DNA of 64,000 nt from NCBI GenBank assembly GCA_019054805.1, contig JAHQIY010000001.1:11360501-11424500 (forward strand), given 5' to 3'. Positions within the stretch are counted from its first letter, which is position 1; each line of letters begins with the position of its first letter. This DNA is from Brachionus manjavacas (taxonomy: Eukaryota; Rotifera; Eurotatoria; Ploima; Brachionidae). Of the stretch, positions 59,482 through 64,000 are shown in pieces. Below the pieces are notes generated by a model. It was not told where the DNA came from. It did no database searches and was given only the letters and a program-made list of their open reading frames with translations. The translations under genes and the position numbers were made by a program.

Positions 59482-61270
59482 TTTAATTCAATTTTAATCT
59501 AATTTTTATGTTTTACAGCGATTAAAAGTTAAATTTTCAAACTGGTGGATCAAATTATATGAATTTATTGTTGTTTTTAATTTTAAGTAAATTTAAAGCA
59601 TATTTCTGTGTAAAATAAATTTTCGTGCATTACTTAGTTTAAAAATACTTGCAAATGTTATTTCATCTATTTATGTGATCATATTTTAAAGACAAATCTA
59701 AAGCTTTGTTGCTAATTTTTTGTTAAAAAATAATTAATTTAATATAATTTCAATTTGAAATTAAAATTTTTGTATCAAACAAATTTAAATTATTTTCCTT
59801 ATTTTGGCTTTCATCGAAATAGACAAGCAAAAATGTTAAGAGATGATAACAACAAGTGATAAAGTAATTTACAAATTTTAACTTTTTATCAAATTGCAGA
59901 GAATTTAAATAATTCATGAAAAGTTTTTCTTTGAAAAAAAAAATATTTGTTTTATAAATTTGATAAAATTGATATTAATTTTATTCAAATTAATTGATAT
60001 TAATATTAATTTTATCGAGATTTTTAAAGACTTTATCTAAATTATTTTATGCATTTTATTTTTAGCATCTGAATTAAATAATTAAATACGTCTTATTAAA
60101 TTATAAAAAATCAAATCAAAGATGATATTTTCTTAAAATTATCTTAAGATCATTTTTTATAACCATTGTAGATGTTATAAATAAAGAGTTAAAAAATTAA
60201 ATTTTTTATTTGATTTAATATTTTTCTAATTGAATTTAATAAATTTTGAATTCACATTTTTTTTAATAAAATAAAAACAAAATTCGAATTTTTATTTGAG
60301 CAAAAATTATATTCTAAAAATCTAAATAAAAAAATATTAATTAATTTAGATACAAAAACAAATTACCGAAAATTGAACGTTGATCTTTTTTAAATTCTTA
60401 AACCGAAGACAAAATTCAGTAGTTTCACTCGTTTGCATTCAAAAAATCAACAGGATATTTATACTTACAAGGTTTCAAGTTATATTTTTTAAAAGTTCTT
60501 TTCCAAACAATAAGATTAAAATAGCCTTTTTTAATTTCTTTAATAATGACAAAAATTCGATTCTGATTCTTCTCTCATTATTTTTTTAGTTAACTAAATT
60601 CAATTTTCAGACAAATCAAGATCTTGTTTAAATTTTTTAAAATTAATTGAATTTGAAATTTAGCAATCTTATGAATTCAAACAGTAATTGAAATTGAATA
60701 TGTAATTAATATTTTTATAAATTTAAATTTAATTTTAATTTAACAAATTTTGAATTCAAAGTCAATGATGATTTTTTCAAGTCAATCAAGATATAAACAT
60801 ATTTAGTTAAATAAAGTTTTAGCTACCATAGTGAGACCCTAGTGTCTTGCCCAACAGGATAAAACCTATCGTAGCCTGTTATTATTATTATTATTATTAT
60901 TATACAATTCGTATTTATCCATGAATTGAGAAATAATTGTTTTTAAAATATTTTATTATATTTAAATCTACATTTCATGAGGCATGTTACATTAAAAAAT
61001 TTAATATCTGAAGAATAACTCTTTAAATTGAAATGATATTTTGATTTGCTTTTACTTGTACTTAAGCATTCTACTTATTCTAAGAGTCTTGAAGAATAAT
61101 CTTCTTTATATTAGTTTTTAAAAAAAATTATATTCTAAAATAAGATTTTCAGGTCCAAAAAATTAATTAAAAAGCCAAACAATTAAAATTAAAGTTTGCA
61201 TCTTTTAAATCATAATGTAAATTAAAAAAAGATCGTTCCTCAATTAACTATTTATTAGTTAATTAAAAAA
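59482..61270. other. Intergenic AT-rich stretch between CCDC134-like and CAND1 genes
   Basis: Would hold the CAND1 promoter and the CCDC134-like 3' end. The only recognisable item is the probable LINE tail at 60836-60903. A small plus-strand frame (60380-60589) looks spurious. Confidence 0.6.
60836..60903 (+). mobile_element. Probable LINE 3' end with ATT tail
   Basis: A short segment of higher complexity (AGTGTCTTGCCCAACAGGAT, CCTATCGTAGCCTG) runs straight into eight ATT units. It parallels the LINE terminus at 41700-41796 but differs in sequence, so it is probably the truncated 3' end of another family. Confidence 0.5.
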
Positions 61271-62146
61271 TCAAAATTCTTGTTTTCCGCCTGAAAGACC
61301 TGGACCTCGTTTCTTTTTTTCTTTTTTCTTTTTAGTTTCTTTTGTAGGCAGAGGTTCTTCAACAATCTAAACCGAATTTAATTTTTAATTAAATGAAATA
61401 TTTTCAATATTTTTACTTTTTCAGAAGAATAAGGATTAGAATAATTTGGCTCTCTGTCTATAATATTCAATTCTTGACTCATCTTAATAAATATTTTAAA
61501 TAGTATTTTGAAATTAAAAAAAAATTAATACCAAGTAAACTGCTTTTTCGGTTGTTTCATCAGCAAGTTTAGATTGGAGTGTAATACTTATGCTTGTTTC
61601 AAGAGAAAATTGCCAGCTTTTGTTCTTATCATAAGCTTTGTGAAAATATTTGGGAAAACGAAGAGCCAAATCAGAAGCAAATGCAGTATTTTCGATCACA
61701 GATGAAACATCTAAAATCCTTAAAATATTCAATCACTTAAAAAAAATAATTTTTAATTCAACCTTCAATGGTCTCTTTATCAATTCTCAATTTTTTCCCT
61801 TCATCTTTGCTTTTTTTGGCCAAATTTTCCAAAGAAGTCTTTAGTGTTTCAAAAAGTTTGTTTAACACAAGTTTTAGCATTTCATTTTCTTTTTTTTTGT
61901 TTCCTAAATCAGCGATTCTTTTAACAGCTTCATGCTGAGCTTTTCTCTTCTCTATAAACATTTTTGTATCTTTTTTTAAGTATATTAGAAATTAATAAAT
62001 AGACATGGTGTTAACCTACACATATTTTTAAATTCTGGAGCTTGTAATTGATCGTCAGAACCATCATCGCTTTCAGAATGTACAGCATAAATAATGCATA
62101 AAAAAAAAACAAAATGGAACAAAAATTTATTTGATGAAATATTCAT
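61271..62146 (-). CDS. CCDC134: CCDC134-like secretory-pathway protein, 5 exons
   Basis: Exons 62146-62020, 61969-61763, 61710-61532, 61482-61417, 61366-61271 give 224 aa (human CCDC134 is 229). It has an N-terminal signal peptide (a hydrophobic core, then AVHS), a helical region containing MYTKMFIEKRKAQHEAVKRI, and the conserved block SSVIENTAFASDLALRFPKY. A short MSQELNI segment matches the family's MAQELGI, and the C-terminal tail is lysine-rich and ends KQEF. The human protein ends in an ER-retrieval-like tetrapeptide, and KQEF is a plausible variant. CCDC134 is reported as an ER/secreted regulator, and its exact role here is unknown. All introns are 51-65 nt. A TTTTAG acceptor-like sequence abuts the ATG. 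Confidence 0.88.
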
Positions 62147-62397
62147 CTAAAATTCTCTGATTTTTAAAATATCTTATGCTATATAAAAAGTATATTTTTT
62201 AATTTAATGGAAAAATATAAGATGCATGTATTGATTTTTTATTTTATCAAAGTGCTTTGTGAAGTTTCTAAAGCTATTATTCTAAAAAATGAGCTTAATA
62301 TAATCAACAAACTTGGTTTTATTTTAATTTTAAATTAGTTAATTTTATTTTTTTAAATGTTAAGAAGATTAAAAAACCCGAAAATTTACTACTAATA

Positions 62398-62540
62398 CAA
62401 ATTGTCTAATATAATAATCAAAATATCTAAATCTGTAACAAAAATAAAATAAAAAAAAAAAATTTTAACAAGCTTTTTTTTTAATAAATTATCTTAATTA
62501 TTAACGATATAAATGATTTTACATCAAATTGGCATTTTTA
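62398..62540. repeat. Dispersed repeat, copy B
   Basis: Direct-orientation match to 45414-45546, with scattered substitutions and A-run length differences. It lies 250-400 bp upstream of the CCDC134-like gene. Confidence 0.7.
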
Positions 62541-62754
62541 GATTCAACTTTTTTTTTTATATCAAGGGCTCTTTTTTTGCTTTTATCCTTGATTAAGAAG
62601 ACTAATATCCCTTAAATACGATATAAATAAAATGCAAATTAAGTTTACCAAAATTCTAAAATCAATAAAGCTAAAAATGCTAGATTTAAACAAATTAAAA
62701 ATTTCTGAGTTACACTAATCTCTTTAAATCTCTTTAAATTTTTTAAAAAGTTTT

Positions 62755-63230
62755 TATTAAGAATTTGCTGATTCCATGCGAAATTGTGGCATCACGCACA
62801 AGAAAATCACTTCTCTTCATTCTCAGGCAAATGGTCTGGTCGTTAAAAGTATAAAAAAGGCGTTCCTATGTTCGTGGAGCTGACTGGAAAAGTGACTTTC
62901 AAGTTTTTTTGCGCGCATACCGTAATGCGCCTCATGATCCAAAAGGCGTAACTCCTTCCAGTCTTATTTAAATTGATTGTAAGCCATTCAAGTCACCCTA
63001 GTGGATATACAAGTAGACATAAGTGATCTAGCTACAATACCATGTTTCAACGATTGTAAAAATAAGGAGAAAAAGAAAACTTTCCTGGACAAGCGAACTG
63101 ATGCTAGGCTTCGGCGGAATGGGGAAATAGCTGAAGAACAGATCAAAGGCATAAAGATGGTGAATAAAACATTATCACATTTTTCTCTTAAGGATCTTGG
63201 AAGGTGAACATGATTGAAATAATGACAATA
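62755..63230 (+). pseudogene. Gypsy-type LTR retrotransposon integrase fragment
   Basis: Frame-shifted plus-strand remnant of the integrase core and what follows. GITHKKITSLHSQANG matches the usual HRKTTPLWPQANGEVE pattern, and FLRAYRNAPHDPKGVTPSSL matches the usual YRSTPH..TGVSPAELL pattern. The acidic residue expected shortly after ANG is replaced (ANGLVVKS), and stops follow, so it is inactive. A trailing frame (63001-63207) resembles the basic linker after the core. No LTRs were recognised. Confidence 0.72.
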
Positions 63231-63599
63231 GAAACACAGTTCACGATCCGAACAGATCCAAACCGATGATATTGTGAAATTTCATTCAAACCTTCCCAAA
63301 ATTACAAAAATAAATTTCTTTTTCACTAATTTAAAATTTTTAAAATTGAGCTTAATAAAATTTGATGATGAAACAACATTAAACAAAAAATGTTTCACCA
63401 AATTCACCAAAAAAAGATAAATTTTTATAAATTTTTTTTAAAAAAAAACAAAATATCAATATTTTGGAATTTATTTATTTCTTGTGTCTATGATCTATTC
63501 AAATCAGATTTTTTTTGCATTTTGTAAATTTATTTTATTTAAATATTAAAATTCTGTCATCGTTACAATTGTAAAAATCTTATTTTTCATTTCTAAGTT

Positions 63600-63622
63600 T
63601 ATTTATTTATTTATTTATTTGT
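63600..63622. repeat. TTTA microsatellite
   Basis: Five to six tandem TTTA units. Confidence 0.8.
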
Positions 63623-63799
63623 TTTCTGTACCGAGCAGAAGCTACTTCAGATTAAAAAAAAAAAAAATCAAAATAAAATAAAGTTAAATAATATAGAATA
63701 AAAATTAAAAAAATAAAATGGTTTAAAATAGAGGAAAATAAATAAAATTGAACTAGAGAGTTAAAGGATACATATTTTTAAAAAATTGATTGTTCAGGG

Positions 63800-64000
63800 A
63801 AAAAAGAAGAAATTGTAAGGTAGCAATTACACAATGGAGTTGGGTATTCAATATATCTTGATTCGAAACCTTCTTTGTATTCCTTCACCAGTCTAACAAC
63901 CAATGGAATAGAATGACTCAGTCCTGTCCCAATATATCTCTCACTCAACTCACAAAGCCGATTTGAGACTGTTAGTAATTTAAGTTTATTAAAAGCCTCA
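63800..64000 (-). pseudogene. C-terminal end of a LINE ORF2, running off the window
   Basis: The minus strand from the right edge is open: KLLTVSNRLCELSERYIGTG, HSIPLVVRLVKEYKEGFESR, YIEYPTPLCN. This is the pattern of the C-terminal tail of Jockey-like LINE ORF2 proteins (RL..L..RY....nplI..L..EY). The rest lies beyond 64000. It may be part of an intact element. Confidence 0.6.

Overview
This window is animal nuclear DNA. It is very AT-rich, with single-exon or intron-split genes, introns mostly about 45-80 nt, and many degenerate transposons. The gene set points to a protostome invertebrate, probably a spiralian such as a rotifer or flatworm. It includes a small heat shock protein with two alpha-crystallin domains, a cytoplasmic intermediate filament protein with a lamin-type tail and a long rod, and a STELLO/DUF288-type glycosyltransferase. 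The lineage is an inference. No rRNA, tRNA or CRISPR array was recognised.

Layout. (1) 1-16435: a complete ABCA-type ABC transporter gene on the minus strand (16435 to 5749, 20 exons, about 1750 aa) with an intronless small heat shock gene nested antisense in its largest intron. A unit of about 6.27 kb carrying the 3' half of the transporter plus the nested heat shock gene is tandemly duplicated, so a second 3' half (3394 to 1, cut by the window edge) and a second heat shock gene lie to the left. (2) 16436-42259: gene-poor DNA interrupted by an intronless, strikingly GC-rich intermediate filament gene (22191-20527, minus). It also holds a 3-kb element with long terminal inverted repeats (33.7-36.7 kb) that encloses a small GC-rich island, a hAT-like MITE with a perfect 8-bp target duplication, and several dead LINE fragments. 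(3) 42260-44551: an uninterrupted type II membrane glycosyltransferase gene (minus). (4) 45.9-47.1 kb: another dead LINE. (5) 47504-59481: a complete 17-exon CAND1 gene (minus, about 1266 aa), whose large introns host hAT-type elements. (6) 61271-62146: a five-exon CCDC134-like secretory gene (minus). (7) 62.7-64.0 kb: fragments of a Gypsy-type integrase and of a LINE.

The genes do not form one pathway. CAND1 exchanges cullin-RING ligase substrate receptors, the heat shock gene is a chaperone, the ABCA protein is a probable lipid transporter, and the glycosyltransferase and CCDC134 belong to the secretory pathway. The closest thing to a system is the ABCA/heat shock locus: an antisense stress gene inside a transporter intron, duplicated together with a possible alternative transporter C-terminal half.
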